NCBI RefSeq assembly: GCF_000240165.1
Contig: NC_017586.1
Location: 4,725,228 to 4,789,227 of the forward strand
Direction: 5' to 3'
From: Streptantibioticus cattleyicolor NRRL 8057 = DSM 46488
Lineage (GTDB): Bacteria; Actinomycetota; Actinomycetes; Streptomycetales; Streptomycetaceae
DNA length: 64,000 nt
The notes below the pieces were generated by a model, which worked only from the letters and a program-made list of their open reading frames with translations, had not been told where the DNA came from and searched no databases. Every line of letters begins with the position of its first letter. Position 1 is the first letter of the stretch. Shown here in pieces: positions 30,672 to 39,698 of the stretch. A program made the position numbers and the translations under genes.

Positions 30672-31262
30672 GTGAGCACGACACCACCAGTTCTCGCCGC
30701 CGAGCTGGCGGTCGCGTGGGCCGACATTCAACGGCACCACCCCGACCTGCCGGATCTGGCCGCCCCAGAGTCCCTGATCGGAGAGTCGTCGTCCGCCTGC
30801 GGCACGGAGCTCTCCTTCGAAAGGCTGCTGCACGAGGCCGTCCACGGAATCGCCGCCGCCCGCGGGATCCGGGACACCTCCCGCGCCGGCCGCTACCACA
30901 ACCGACGGTTCCTGGCCATCGCCGACGAGCTGGGCCTGGACCACGCCGAGGAGCCCCATCCCAGCAGCGGCTTCTCGCTCGTGGTGCTGCGCCCGGAGAC
31001 CAAGAAGCGCTACCGCCCGACCATCGAACGGCTGCAACGCGCGCTCAAGGCCCACGTCGCGGCCACCGCCGCCGACACCACCCGGGCCTTCCGCGGCCCC
31101 GCCGCCCGCCACGGCTCCTCCGGCGGCGGCGTACGGGTCAAGGCGGTCTGCGACTGCGGGCGCAACGTCCGCGTGGTCCCCTCGGTGCTGGAGCAGGCCC
31201 CGATCATGTGCGGCGCGTGCGGCCAGCCGTTCCGGATCCCGGAGGTGGTCGGGGTGGCATGA
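30672..31262 (+). CDS. SprT-like HExxH protein with C-terminal zinc ribbon
   Basis: 196 residues. HEAVH at residues 54-58 fits a zinc-metalloprotease helix, and a C-terminal CDC...CGAC set (about 162-184) forms a probable zinc ribbon, the domain order of SprT/Spartan-like proteins. Sequence between them is basic. Catalytic activity is not assured because a third zinc ligand was not identified with certainty. GTG 30672 follows a terminator-containing spacer; it stands alone before rpsP. I do not recognise a characterised homologue. Confidence 0.65.
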   Translation: MSTTPPVLAAELAVAWADIQRHHPDLPDLAAPESLIGESSSACGTELSFERLLHEAVHGIAAARGIRDTSRAGRYHNRRFLAIADELGLDHAEEPHPSSGFSLVVLRPETKKRYRPTIERLQRALKAHVAATAADTTRAFRGPAARHGSSGGGVRVKAVCDCGRNVRVVPSVLEQAPIMCGACGQPFRIPEVVGVA

Positions 31263-31459
31263 GACGGGGGGCTCGTCGGGAGGGCGCGGTTACGGAGCAG
31301 CCGTGCGCATGTGGCAAAATGGTCCGCTGAGCACTCGGCAGCCGTGCAGGACCCCTCTCTCCTTCGGCTGACGCGTCCGTCGGGCGTCCCGGCTCCCACC
31401 ACCCCACGTGGCGAACCGCGGCCTGCCCAACCACGTCAAGACCAGGAGAACCCACTCCA

Positions 31460-31906
31460 GTGGCAGTCAAGATCAAGCTGAAGCGTCTGGGCAAGATCCG
31501 TTCGCCTCACTACCGCATCGTCGTCGCCGACTCCCGTACCCGCCGTGACGGCCGGGCCATCGAGGAGATCGGCCTGTACCACCCGATGGAGAACCCCTCG
31601 CGGATCGAGGTCGACGGCGAGCGCGCGCAGTACTGGCTCGGTGTCGGCGCCCAGCCGACCGAGCCCGTCCTGGCGATCCTGAAGAAGACCGGCGACTGGC
31701 AGAAGTTCAAGGGCGAGGCCGCCCCGGCTCCGCTGCTCGTCGCCGAGCCCAAGGCCGACAAGCGCGCGCTCTTCGAGGCCGCCGCCAAGGAGGCCGCGGA
31801 CGAGCCCAAGGGTGAGGCCATCACCCCGAAGGCGAAGAAGACCGAGAAGAAGGCCGAAGAGGGCACCGAGGGCGAGCAGTCCCCGGCCGAGTCCACCGAG
31901 TCCTGA
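31460..31906 (+). CDS. rpsP: 30S ribosomal protein S16
   Basis: 148 residues. The S16 core (about 1-85; [20 protein letters not shown]) is followed by an actinomycete-type Lys/Glu/Ala-rich tail of about 60 residues that is absent in most bacteria. GTG 31460 has AGGAG upstream. It opens the rpsP-khpA-rimM-trmD-rplS run that couples a 30S protein with ribosome and tRNA maturation factors. A TGTGGCAAAATGG stretch near 31310 could be part of its promoter. Confidence 0.98.
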   Translation: MAVKIKLKRLGKIRSPHYRIVVADSRTRRDGRAIEEIGLYHPMENPSRIEVDGERAQYWLGVGAQPTEPVLAILKKTGDWQKFKGEAAPAPLLVAEPKADKRALFEAAAKEAADEPKGEAITPKAKKTEKKAEEGTEGEQSPAESTES

Positions 31907-31908
31907 GC

Positions 31909-32148
31909 ATGCTTGAGGAGGCTCTTGAGCACCTCGTGAAGGGCATTGTCGAGCACCCTGACGATGTGCAGGTCGCCTCGCGCACCCTGCGCCGGGGGCG
32001 TGTGCTGGAGGTCCGGGTCCACCCCGACGACCTCGGCAAGGTGATCGGCCGCAACGGCCGCACCGCCCGCGCCCTGCGGACCGTCGTAGGCGCGCTCGGC
32101 GGACGTGGCGTCCGCGTCGACCTCGTCGACGTCGACCAGGTCCGCTGA
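31909..32148 (+). CDS. khpA: KH-domain RNA-binding protein KhpA
   Basis: 79 residues forming one KH domain with the RNA-binding GRNGR (GxxG) loop at about 45-49. Forms complexes with KhpB/Jag and binds RNA in other Gram-positives. It starts two bases after the rpsP stop, so is cotranscribed and probably translationally coupled. Confidence 0.95.
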   Translation: MLEEALEHLVKGIVEHPDDVQVASRTLRRGRVLEVRVHPDDLGKVIGRNGRTARALRTVVGALGGRGVRVDLVDVDQVR

Positions 32149-32270
32149 CCTCAGCAGCACCGGCTCGGGCCGGGACGGCTTCGGCCGCCCCGGCCCGAGC
32201 CGTTCCGGGGCCCGCCGGTCCGCAACCGGCGGCCCCTGTCCGTACCCCGCGCACCGGAAGGTGACCCCAC

Positions 32271-32855
32271 GTGCAACTCGTAGTGGGCCGGATCGGCCGC
32301 GCCCATGGGATCAAGGGCGAAGTGACGGTCGAGGTGCGCACCGACGAGCCCGAACTGCGGCTCGCCCCCGGTGCCGTCCTGCTGACCGACCCCGCCTCCA
32401 CCGGGCCGCTGACCATCGAGTCCGGCCGGGTGCACAGCGGCCGGCTGCTGCTGCGCTTCGCGGGCGTCGCCGACCGCAACGCCGCCGAGGCGCTGCGCAA
32501 CACCCTCCTGATCGCCGAGGTCGACCCCGAGGAGACCCCGGAGGACCCGGAGGAGTTCTACGACCACCAGCTGATCGACCTCGACGTGGTCACCACCGAC
32601 GGCACCGAGGTCGGCCGGATCACCGAGATCAGCCATCTGCCCTACCACGACCTGCTGGTCGTGGCGCGTCCGGACGGCGGCGAGATCATGGTCCCGTTCG
32701 TCACGGAGATCGTCCCGGAGATCGACCTGGCGGCGCAGCGGGCCGTCATCGACCCGCCGCCCGGCCTGCTGGACCCCGGCGCCGCCGAGGTGGCCACCGC
32801 CCGCGGCGCCGAGGACGGGAACGAGGACCAGGGCGAGGACCAGGGCGGCGCCTGA
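32271..32855 (+). CDS. rimM: 16S rRNA processing protein RimM
   Basis: 194 residues. The N-terminal beta-barrel begins [20 protein letters not shown], and the PRC-barrel follows with [10 protein letters not shown] and [12 protein letters not shown]. Assists late 30S assembly by binding S19 and the 16S 3' domain. The C-terminal 25 residues are an acidic, Gln/Asp-rich tail. GTG 32271 follows GGAAGG. Three bases separate it from trmD. Confidence 0.97.
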   Translation: MQLVVGRIGRAHGIKGEVTVEVRTDEPELRLAPGAVLLTDPASTGPLTIESGRVHSGRLLLRFAGVADRNAAEALRNTLLIAEVDPEETPEDPEEFYDHQLIDLDVVTTDGTEVGRITEISHLPYHDLLVVARPDGGEIMVPFVTEIVPEIDLAAQRAVIDPPPGLLDPGAAEVATARGAEDGNEDQGEDQGGA

Positions 32856-32858
32856 CCG

Positions 32859-33689
32859 ATGCGGATCGACGTCGTCACCATCTTCCCCGAGTACCTGGAG
32901 CCGCTGAACGTCTCGCTGGTCGGCAAGGCCCGGGCCCGCGGCCAGCTCCTGGTCGAGGTGCACAACCTGCGCGACTGGACGCACGACCGGCACAACACCG
33001 TCGACGACACCCCGTACGGCGGCGGCCCCGGCATGGTCATGAAGCCCGACCCGTGGGGCGAGGCGCTCGACCGCGTGGAGGCGCGCGGCCGGGCCGACGA
33101 GCGCACCGCCACCGCCGACCCGGTGCTCGTCGTCCCCGCCCCCAGCGGCCGGCCGTTCACCCAGGCGCTGGCGGTGGAGCTGTCGGAGAAGCCCTGGCTG
33201 GTCTTCGCCCCGGCCCGCTACGAGGGCATCGACCGCCGGGTGATCGACGAGTACGCCGGCCGCTGGGAGGTCCACGAGGTCTCCATCGGCGACTACGTGC
33301 TGGCCGGCGGGGAGGCCGCGGTGCTGGTGATCACCGAGGCGGTGGCCCGGCTGCTGCCCGGGGTGCTCGGCAACGCCGAGTCCCACCGCGACGACTCCTT
33401 CGCCCCCGGCGCCATGGCCGACCTGCTGGAAGGGCCGGTCTACACCAAGCCGCCCGAGTGGCGCGGGCGCGGCATCCCCGAGGTGCTGCTCAGCGGCCAC
33501 CACGGCCGTATCGCCCGGTGGCGCAGGGACGAGGCGTTCCGCCGCACCGCCGCCCACCGCCCCGACCTGATCGAGCGGTGCGACCCCGCCGCCCTCGACA
33601 AGCACGACCGCGCGGTCCTGGCCGAGCTGGGCTGGCGACCGGGCCCGGACGGCCGATTTGGGCGGCCGGGCTCCGACGTGGAAGAATAG
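32859..33689 (+). CDS. trmD: tRNA (guanine37-N1)-methyltransferase TrmD
   Basis: 276 residues, SPOUT-class knotted methyltransferase. MRIDVVTIFPEYLEPL at the start, TPYGGGPGMVMKP, the ARYEGIDRRV loop and the SAM-binding knot GDYVLAGGEAA are all intact, followed by the C-terminal tRNA-binding domain. Makes m1G37 next to the anticodon and prevents frameshifting. In operon with rimM upstream and rplS downstream. Confidence 0.98.
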   Translation: MRIDVVTIFPEYLEPLNVSLVGKARARGQLLVEVHNLRDWTHDRHNTVDDTPYGGGPGMVMKPDPWGEALDRVEARGRADERTATADPVLVVPAPSGRPFTQALAVELSEKPWLVFAPARYEGIDRRVIDEYAGRWEVHEVSIGDYVLAGGEAAVLVITEAVARLLPGVLGNAESHRDDSFAPGAMADLLEGPVYTKPPEWRGRGIPEVLLSGHHGRIARWRRDEAFRRTAAHRPDLIERCDPAALDKHDRAVLAELGWRPGPDGRFGRPGSDVEE

Positions 33690-33778
33690 GCCGCTGCCGT
33701 ACGCCGCCGAGCGCCCCTGCCACAGGGGGAGACGACGCCCGGCCCACGCGGCGGCCATCCGATATCATCTCGAACTAC

Positions 33779-33802
33779 CGCCGATGACCTGTGGCATCGG
33801 CG
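33779..33802 (+). promoter_or_regulatory. Hairpin directly before the rplS ribosome site
   Basis: CGCCGATG (33779-33786) pairs with CATCGGCG (33795-33802) around ACCTGTGG, immediately followed by the GAGG of the rplS ribosome site. It could be a ribosomal-protein leader or only a structural spacer. Confidence 0.45.
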
Positions 33803-33818
33803 AGGAAAGCAGACACTC

Positions 33819-34169
33819 ATGTCGAACCTGCTCGACGTCGTCGACTCCGCCTCCAAGCGCGACGACATCCCGGCCTTCCGCCCGGGTGACACCGTCAACG
33901 TCCACGTCCGGGTCATCGAGGGCAACCGCTCCCGGGTCCAGCAGTTCAAGGGCGTCGTCATCCGCCGCCAGGGCTCCGGCATCCGCGAGACCTTCACCGT
34001 CCGCAAGGTCAGCTTCAGCGTCGGCGTGGAGCGGACCTTCCCGGTGCACACCCCGATCGTGGAGAAGATCGAGGTCGTCACCCGCGGTGACGTGCGTCGC
34101 GCCAAGCTGTACTACCTGCGCGAGCTGCGCGGCAAGGCCGCCAAGATCAAGGAGAAGCGGGAGAACTGA
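33819..34169 (+). CDS. rplS: 50S ribosomal protein L19
   Basis: 116 residues, full-length L19 (SH3-like barrel): [31 protein letters not shown], and the basic C-terminal helix. Contributes to intersubunit bridges. Last ribosomal gene of the run; followed 72 bp later by the signal peptidase group, as in other Streptomyces. Confidence 0.98.
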   Translation: MSNLLDVVDSASKRDDIPAFRPGDTVNVHVRVIEGNRSRVQQFKGVVIRRQGSGIRETFTVRKVSFSVGVERTFPVHTPIVEKIEVVTRGDVRRAKLYYLRELRGKAAKIKEKREN

Positions 34170-34241
34170 CCTCCCGCGACCGTCGCGGCCCCACGGCCCT
34201 GACGGCGCGTTCACAGGGGATGCGGATAGGCTTCGCCCCCG

Positions 34242-35090
34242 ATGAACACCGAAGCACCACACGCGGAACGCGATCGCCCGGCCCGCCCCTCGGGGGCGGA
34301 CGAGCGGTCGCGTTCCGCGCGTTCCACCGCCGGACCGGAAGAGCCGGAGCCCGAGCCGGAAGAGGGGGCGCCCCCGGCCCGCCGGGGGTGGCGCCGGGCG
34401 GCCGACTGGTGGCGCGGGCTCGGCCTGTGGCAGGAGACGCTCGTGCTGGCCGGGGTCTGCTTCACCCTGCTCTGCCTGGTCAACGCCTTCCTGGTGCAGC
34501 CCTTCCTGATCCCCAGCGGATCGATGGAGAACACCCTGAAGATCGGGGACCGGGTCCTCGTCGACAAGCTGGCGTACCGTTTCGGCGGCCGGCCGCAGCG
34601 CGGTGACGTCATCGTCTTCGACGGCACCGGCTCCTTCGTCCAGGACCCTCCGCCGCGCAATCCGGTGACCCATCTGGCGCAGCGGCTCGGCGGGCTCCTC
34701 GGCCTCGCCCGGCCGGACGGGACGGACTACATCAAGCGGGTGATCGGGGTCGGCGGGGACCGCGTCACCTGCTGCGACGCACAGGGCAGGATCTTGGTGA
34801 ACGGCCATCCGGTGGACGAGGACTTCCGGTACCCCGGGGACGCCCCGTCCCAGGTCCCGTTCGACATCGTCGTCCCGCCGGGCAGGCTGTGGGTCATGGG
34901 CGATCACCGCGCGGCCTCCCGCGACTCCCGCGACCACCTCGGCGACCCCGGCGGCGGCACGGTCCCGGTCGACAAGGTGATCGGCCGCGCCGACTGGATC
35001 GTGTGGCCCCTCGGCCGGCTGCGCACGCTGCACCGTCCGGCCGGTTACGCCGCCGTGCCGGCCCCCGCCGCGGGCGGCGCGCATGGGTAG
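34242..35090 (+). CDS. sipW: Type I signal peptidase SipW
   Basis: 282 residues: charged Pro/Glu-rich cytosolic N-terminus (1-60), one membrane helix (about 65-85), then the S26 catalytic domain. Nucleophile Ser in IPSGSMENTL and general-base Lys in YIKRVIGVGGD are present, as is the later MGDHRAASRDSR box. It cleaves signal peptides at the outer face of the membrane. First of four tandem paralogues; its stop overlaps the sipX start by eight bases. A clear C-terminal second helix is not seen. Confidence 0.93.
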   Translation: MNTEAPHAERDRPARPSGADERSRSARSTAGPEEPEPEPEEGAPPARRGWRRAADWWRGLGLWQETLVLAGVCFTLLCLVNAFLVQPFLIPSGSMENTLKIGDRVLVDKLAYRFGGRPQRGDVIVFDGTGSFVQDPPPRNPVTHLAQRLGGLLGLARPDGTDYIKRVIGVGGDRVTCCDAQGRILVNGHPVDEDFRYPGDAPSQVPFDIVVPPGRLWVMGDHRAASRDSRDHLGDPGGGTVPVDKVIGRADWIVWPLGRLRTLHRPAGYAAVPAPAAGGAHG

Positions 35091-36219
35091 CCGCGGACGC
35101 CCCCGCCAGGTGCCCGCCCCGGCCGAGGCCACCGCCGCCACGCCCGCCGGAACCGACCCGGCCCCGCCGCGTACCGGGGCCGGCCGCGCCGAACGGCGGC
35201 GCACCGTCAAACGCATCAAGCGGCGCAAACGGCGTTCCGCGCTGCGCGAGGTGCCCATCCTCATCGGGATCGCGCTGGTGATCGCGCTGGTCCTCAAGAC
35301 CTTCCTGGTCCAGGCGTTCGTCATCCCGTCCGGCTCGATGGAGCAGACCATCCGGATCGGCGACCGGGTGCTCGTCGACAAGTTCACGCCCTGGTTCGGC
35401 TACCAGCCGCAACGCGGTGACGTGGTGGTCTTCCAGGACCCCGGGCACTGGCTGGACGGCGAGCCCAAACCCGCCCCGGACCCGCCGGTGGTCAAGCAGG
35501 TCAAGGCGTTCTTCACCTTCATCGGCCTGCTGCCCGCGGCCAACGAACAGGACCTGATCAAACGGGTGATCGCGGTCGGCGGCGACCACGTGAGGTGCTG
35601 CGACGCGCAAGGCCGCGTCACCGTCAACGGCACCTCGGTGAACGAGCCCTACATCGACCCCGGCAACCCGCCCTCGCGGATCCCGTTCGACATCACCGTG
35701 CCGCCCGGACGGGTGTGGGTGATGGGCGACCACCGTTCCGACTCGGCCGACTCCAGGTACCACATGACCGAGCCGGGACAAGGTACGGTCGCGGTCAAGC
35801 AGGTCGTGGGGCGGGCGTTCGTCATCGCCTGGCCCACGTCGCACTGGCGGACGCTGAGCGATCGCGGCGCGTTCGCCGGGGTACCGAAGGCGCCCCCCGC
35901 GGCACCGCGGGCGTCCGGCACCGGCCCTGGCCCCACCGGCGCGGTGGCGTCCGGTGCGGTGGACGGCGGTACGCCGGCCGGTGGTCCGGCGGCGTCCGAC
36001 GGGCCCGGCACGGTACAGGCCAATATTCGGCAAGGAATGATCCCGCTCCCGACTCCTGCGGAACTGCCGCTCGTTATGGGAGTGATGGGCCTGCACCGCG
36101 TCCGGCGCAGGCGGTGGCGCGGAGTGAGGAGTGGATGTGGGGGACCTGGTGGTCGGAGCACGATCCGGACCTGGCGATCCCGAAGGGCAGGGCCCATCGG
36201 CAAGCGCCGTCGAGGATGA
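35083..36219 (+). CDS. sipX: Type I signal peptidase SipX
   Basis: 378 residues: basic N-terminus (KRIKRRKRRS), membrane helix at about 58-78, catalytic Ser in IPSGSMEQTI, Lys in LIKRVIAVGGD, MGDHRSDSADSRYH, then a long Pro/Gly/Ala linker and a short hydrophobic segment (LPLVMGVMGL). The last about 30 residues are Arg/Gly-rich and overlap the beginning of sipY by 89 bases in another frame. One of four paralogues that share the secretory load in Streptomyces. Confidence 0.93.
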   Translation: MGSRGRPRQVPAPAEATAATPAGTDPAPPRTGAGRAERRRTVKRIKRRKRRSALREVPILIGIALVIALVLKTFLVQAFVIPSGSMEQTIRIGDRVLVDKFTPWFGYQPQRGDVVVFQDPGHWLDGEPKPAPDPPVVKQVKAFFTFIGLLPAANEQDLIKRVIAVGGDHVRCCDAQGRVTVNGTSVNEPYIDPGNPPSRIPFDITVPPGRVWVMGDHRSDSADSRYHMTEPGQGTVAVKQVVGRAFVIAWPTSHWRTLSDRGAFAGVPKAPPAAPRASGTGPGPTGAVASGAVDGGTPAGGPAASDGPGTVQANIRQGMIPLPTPAELPLVMGVMGLHRVRRRRWRGVRSGCGGPGGRSTIRTWRSRRAGPIGKRRRG

Positions 36220-37330
36220 GACGGCGGTGGAACCCGGCACCTCCCCCGGCGCGGGCGGTGCCACCCCGGTCGGCGGCCCGGCCGGGACGCAAGGCGGTAC
36301 GCCCGTACGCACGGGCGGTGAGGAGCACGGCATGAACGGCTCTGGCCGGGCGGTCCCCGGTGAGCCGGGCGACGACGGGCCGGACGGCCCCGGTCGCGGC
36401 GGATGGCGGAACGGTACGGGCCCGGGCGGAGCGGCCGGCGGCGACGGCGGTTCGGGTGGCTCCGACGGTGCCGGCGGTTCCGGCGCCACGGGTCCGGCGG
36501 ACGGCGCGGGCCCCGGGCCGGAGGCGCCCCCCGATCCGGCCGACCGGGTACGGCGTCCGGCGAAGAAGCCCCGCTCCTTCTGGAAAGAACTGCCGATCCT
36601 CGTCGTCATCGCGCTGGCGCTGGCCCTGGTCATCAAGACCTTCCTGGTCCAGGCGTTCTCCATCCCCTCCCAGTCGATGCAGAACACCCTCCAGGTCGGC
36701 GACCGGGTGCTGGTCGACAAGCTCACGCCCTGGTTCGGCGCCAAGCCCTCCCGCGGCGAGGTGGTGGTCTTCCACGACCCGGGCGGCTGGCTGGAAGGCA
36801 CCCCGCCCACCACCACCAACCCGGTCGCCGAAGGCGTCCAGAAGGTGCTCAGCTTCATCGGCCTGATGCCCTCGGCCGAGGAGAAGGACCTGATCAAGCG
36901 GGTCATCGCGGTCGGCGGTGACACCGTCGAGTGCAAGGTCAACGGTCCCGTCAAGGTCAACGGCAAGGCCCTCGACGAGCCCTACATCTACCGCGGCAAC
37001 ACCCCCTGCAGCGACCACCCCTTCGGCCCCATCAAGGTGCCGCCGAACCGCATCTGGGTGATGGGCGACCACCGCCAGGACTCCGAGGACTCCCGCTACC
37101 ACCAGGACCTGGAGGGCGGCGGCACGGTCTCCGACAAGGAGGTCGTGGGGCGCGCCATCGTCGTGGCCTGGCCCGTCAACCGCTGGTCCACGCTGCCCGT
37201 CCCGTCCACCTTCGACCAGCCCGGCATCAACTCGGCCCTGGCCGCCACCCCGGCCGCGCTGGGCTTCGTCGGCGCCGTCCCGCTGGTGCTGCTGCGCCGG
37301 CGCCGGCTGATCGCCAGGGCGAGGAAGTAG
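36131..37330 (+). CDS. sipY: Type I signal peptidase SipY
   Basis: 399 residues, the largest of the four. The first about 150 residues are low-complexity Gly/Pro/Asp-rich, then one membrane helix (about 157-177), Ser in IPSQSMQNTL, Lys in LIKRVIAVGGD, MGDHRQDSEDSRYH, and a C-terminal membrane segment ending in Arg/Lys. GTG 36131 is preceded by GGAG and lies inside the end of sipX; a later start would shorten the disordered part without touching the domain. SipY is the main signal peptidase in S. lividans. Confidence 0.92.
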   Translation: MDVGDLVVGARSGPGDPEGQGPSASAVEDETAVEPGTSPGAGGATPVGGPAGTQGGTPVRTGGEEHGMNGSGRAVPGEPGDDGPDGPGRGGWRNGTGPGGAAGGDGGSGGSDGAGGSGATGPADGAGPGPEAPPDPADRVRRPAKKPRSFWKELPILVVIALALALVIKTFLVQAFSIPSQSMQNTLQVGDRVLVDKLTPWFGAKPSRGEVVVFHDPGGWLEGTPPTTTNPVAEGVQKVLSFIGLMPSAEEKDLIKRVIAVGGDTVECKVNGPVKVNGKALDEPYIYRGNTPCSDHPFGPIKVPPNRIWVMGDHRQDSEDSRYHQDLEGGGTVSDKEVVGRAIVVAWPVNRWSTLPVPSTFDQPGINSALAATPAALGFVGAVPLVLLRRRRLIARARK

Positions 37331-37459
37331 CCCGGCGCGCGCCACGCCCCCCCGCCGCCGTCCGCGCCGCCCACCGGCGGCACCGGGGACGCGTCCACGG
37401 CGGCGACAACCGTGCCGCCCCCCTGACCCCGGTGGGTACCGCCGGGTAGGGTGCGCCCC

Positions 37460-38215
37460 ATGAGCAGCGGCGCGATACGTGGGAAGAACGGCCCCGGCCG
37501 TCTGGGCAACGTGCTGTCCGGCCTGGCCGTGGCCGTCGGCTGCGTGCTGTTCCTGGGCGGGTTCGCCTGGGGGGCCGTGGTCTACCAGCCGTTCACCGTG
37601 CCCACCGACTCGATGCAGCCGACCGTGGACCCCGGCGACCGGGTGCTCGCCGAGCGGATCCACGGCGACCAGGTACGCCGCGGCGACGTGGTGGTCTTCC
37701 AGGACCCGGCCTGGGGCGACACCCCCATGGTCAAGCGGGTCGTCGGGGTCGGCGGTGACACCGTGGCCTGCTGCGACAAGCGGGGCCGCCTCACCGTGAA
37801 CGGCACCCCGGTCGACGAGCCCTACCTGTACGCCTCCGGCCGCCTCACCCCGCGTTCGTTCTTCCCCCGGACCAAGGTGCCGGCGGGCAGGCTCTTCCTG
37901 CTCGGCGACAACCGCGGCGTCTCCGACGACTCCCGGGTCCACCTCGACGACCTCGACCACGGCGCGGTGCCGGCGAGCACCGTCAAGGCCCGGGTGGACG
38001 CCATCGCGTGGCCCACCGGCCGGATCGGCGAGCTGGCCAGGCCGGCCGCGTTCGCCGCGCTGCCCGGCGGCGTCTCCCGGCCCGGCCCGATCACCTGGGT
38101 GGTGACCTCGGTGGCCGTCGGCGCGATGCTGGTGCTCGGCGGCGCGGCCTACGGCCCGGTGGCGCGGAGCCGGGAACGGCGCAGGTCACGGCGGCGTGTC
38201 CCGGCACAGGCGTGA
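37460..38215 (+). CDS. sipZ: Type I signal peptidase SipZ
   Basis: 251 residues: short N-terminus, membrane helix at about 15-40 (LAVAVGCVLFLGGFAWG), Ser in VPTDSMQPTV, Lys in MVKRVVGVGGD, LGDNRGVSDDSR, and a C-terminal helix (about 210-230) followed by an Arg-rich tail. ATG 37460 is chosen after a GTAGGG ribosome-site-like run. Its end is 10 bases before the NUDIX gene start, so the two are probably cotranscribed. Confidence 0.93.
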   Translation: MSSGAIRGKNGPGRLGNVLSGLAVAVGCVLFLGGFAWGAVVYQPFTVPTDSMQPTVDPGDRVLAERIHGDQVRRGDVVVFQDPAWGDTPMVKRVVGVGGDTVACCDKRGRLTVNGTPVDEPYLYASGRLTPRSFFPRTKVPAGRLFLLGDNRGVSDDSRVHLDDLDHGAVPASTVKARVDAIAWPTGRIGELARPAAFAALPGGVSRPGPITWVVTSVAVGAMLVLGGAAYGPVARSRERRRSRRRVPAQA

Positions 38216-38225
38216 GGAGGCGGCG

Positions 38226-38774
38226 ATGACGGCGGAACCGGACGAGGACCGTACCGGAACGGCCCCGGGCGCGATGCGGATCGAACGGCGGCGGGCGGCC
38301 CGGGTGGTACTCCTCGACGCCGACGACCGGATCCTGCTGCTGCACGGCTTCGAGCCCGCCGACCCGGCGCGCACCTGGTGGTTCACCCCGGGCGGCGGCG
38401 TCGAGCCGGGGGAGAGCCTGGCCGCCGCCGCGCTGCGCGAGGTGGCCGAGGAGACCGGGATCACCACGGTGCGCCTGGGCCCGGTGCTCTGGCAGCGCTC
38501 GTGCGCCTTCGACTTCGACGGCCGCCGGTGGGAACAGGACGAGTGGTACCACCTGGGCCGCACCGAGGCCACCGCGGTCGACATGGCCGGCCACACCGAG
38601 CTGGAACGGCGCAGCGTGCGGGCCCTGCGCTGGTGGACCTGCGAGGAACTGCTCGCGGCACGTGAGACCGTGTATCCGACCAGGCTCGCCGAGCTGCTGC
38701 GTAGGCTGCTCGATGAGGGACCCCCGCGGTCACCGCTGCTCCTGGAGCCCGAACGGGAACCGGAGGGCGGCTGA
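38226..38774 (+). CDS. NUDIX hydrolase
   Basis: 182 residues. The Nudix box is complete: GGGVEPGESL followed by REVAEETGI (GX5EX7REUXEEXGU), residues about 57-80. Hydrolyses a nucleoside diphosphate linked to another moiety; the substrate cannot be told. GAGGAGG before ATG 38226 fixes the start. Position after sipZ matches other Streptomyces. Confidence 0.93.
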   Translation: MTAEPDEDRTGTAPGAMRIERRRAARVVLLDADDRILLLHGFEPADPARTWWFTPGGGVEPGESLAAAALREVAEETGITTVRLGPVLWQRSCAFDFDGRRWEQDEWYHLGRTEATAVDMAGHTELERRSVRALRWWTCEELLAARETVYPTRLAELLRRLLDEGPPRSPLLLEPEREPEGG

Positions 38775-38814
38775 ACCGCCCGCGGGGGGACGTACGGCTG
38801 AAGGGGAACATGCC

Positions 38815-39141
38815 ATGAGCGCCGAGGACCTCGAGAAGTACGAGACCGAGATGGAGCTGAAGCTCTACCGGGAGTACCGCGATGTCGTCGGTCTGTTCAA
38901 ATACGTGATCGAGACCGAGCGGCGCTTCTACCTGACCAACGACTACGAGATGCAGGTGCACTCGGTCCAGGGCGAGGTGTTCTTCGAGGTGTCGATGGCC
39001 GACGCCTGGGTGTGGGACATGTACCGGCCGGCCCGCTTCGTCAAGCAGGTCCGTGTTCTCACCTTCAAGGACGTGAACATCGAGGAGCTGAACAAGAGCG
39101 ATCTCGATCTGCCGTCGGACAACGCCGGGTTCAGCGGGTGA
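38815..39141 (+). CDS. DUF2469 protein
   Basis: 108 residues, highly conserved acidic protein of actinobacteria (MSAEDLEKYETEMELKLYRE at the start; FRYLTND-like core as RRFYLTNDYEM; WVWDMYRPARFVKQVRV). No characterised function known to me. It lies between the NUDIX and yraN genes with an AGGGGAA ribosome site. Strong conservation suggests a basic cellular role. Confidence 0.92.
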   Translation: MSAEDLEKYETEMELKLYREYRDVVGLFKYVIETERRFYLTNDYEMQVHSVQGEVFFEVSMADAWVWDMYRPARFVKQVRVLTFKDVNIEELNKSDLDLPSDNAGFSG

Positions 39142-39233
39142 CACCGTCCCGAAGATATCCCCCGTAAGAGTGGCCGCTTTTTCCACAACCAGCCGGTAAT
39201 CCACTGATTTCCGGCAAGATCATCTTTCTCGCC

Positions 39234-39258
39234 CCGGGACCCGCACAGTGGGTCCCGG
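39234..39258 (+). terminator. Hairpin between the DUF2469 gene and yraN
   Basis: CCGGGACCC (39234-39242) pairs with GGGTCCCGG (39250-39258) around GCACAGT. It overlaps the start of the yraN ribosome site (GGAGGTGG), so it may regulate yraN translation as well as end the upstream transcript. Confidence 0.6.
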
Positions 39259-39269
39259 AGGTGGTACGC

Positions 39270-39698
39270 ATGAACGCCAGGACCGCCCTGGGCCGCTACG
39301 GCGAGGACCTCGCCGCCCGACTCCTCACCGGCTCCGGCCTCACCGTGCTCGCCCGCAACTGGCGGTGCCGGACCGGAGAGATCGACATCGTCGCCGCCGA
39401 CGGCGACGCCCTGGTGATCTGCGAGGTCAAGTCGCGCAGAGCCCGTTCGGCCGGCGCCCTCGGGGCCCGCGCCGCCCCGCCGGGCGGCGGCGGACCCCCG
39501 CCCCCGGTCGGCCGCCCCTACGAACACCCGCTCGCCGCCATCACCCCGCGCCGCGCCCGCCGCCTGCGCGACCTCGCCGAACACTGGCTCGCCCAGCACC
39601 CCTCCACCCCGCCCGGCGGCGTACGGATCGACGTGGTCGCCGTCCTCCTGCCCGACCGCGGCCCCGCCCGCCTCGAACACGTACGGGGGATCGACTGA
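39270..39698 (+). CDS. yraN: UPF0102 (YraN) nuclease-fold protein
   Basis: 142 residues. The restriction-endonuclease-like core is present: [13 protein letters not shown], the metal-binding [20 protein letters not shown]. Between EVKSR and [10 protein letters not shown] there are about 25 extra Gly/Pro/Ala residues ([16 protein letters not shown]...) compared with the usual short loop. Precedes comM and dprA as in most bacteria, suggesting a role in DNA processing. ATG 39270 has GGAGGTGG upstream. Its stop overlaps the comM start. Confidence 0.92.
   Translation: MNARTALGRYGEDLAARLLTGSGLTVLARNWRCRTGEIDIVAADGDALVICEVKSRRARSAGALGARAAPPGGGGPPPPVGRPYEHPLAAITPRRARRLRDLAEHWLAQHPSTPPGGVRIDVVAVLLPDRGPARLEHVRGID

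Noticed and set aside
36131-36219. sipX/sipY overlap considered a frameshift or fusion
   Set aside because: Both genes have complete catalytic domains and plausible starts. The overlap covers only the low-complexity sipX tail and sipY leader.
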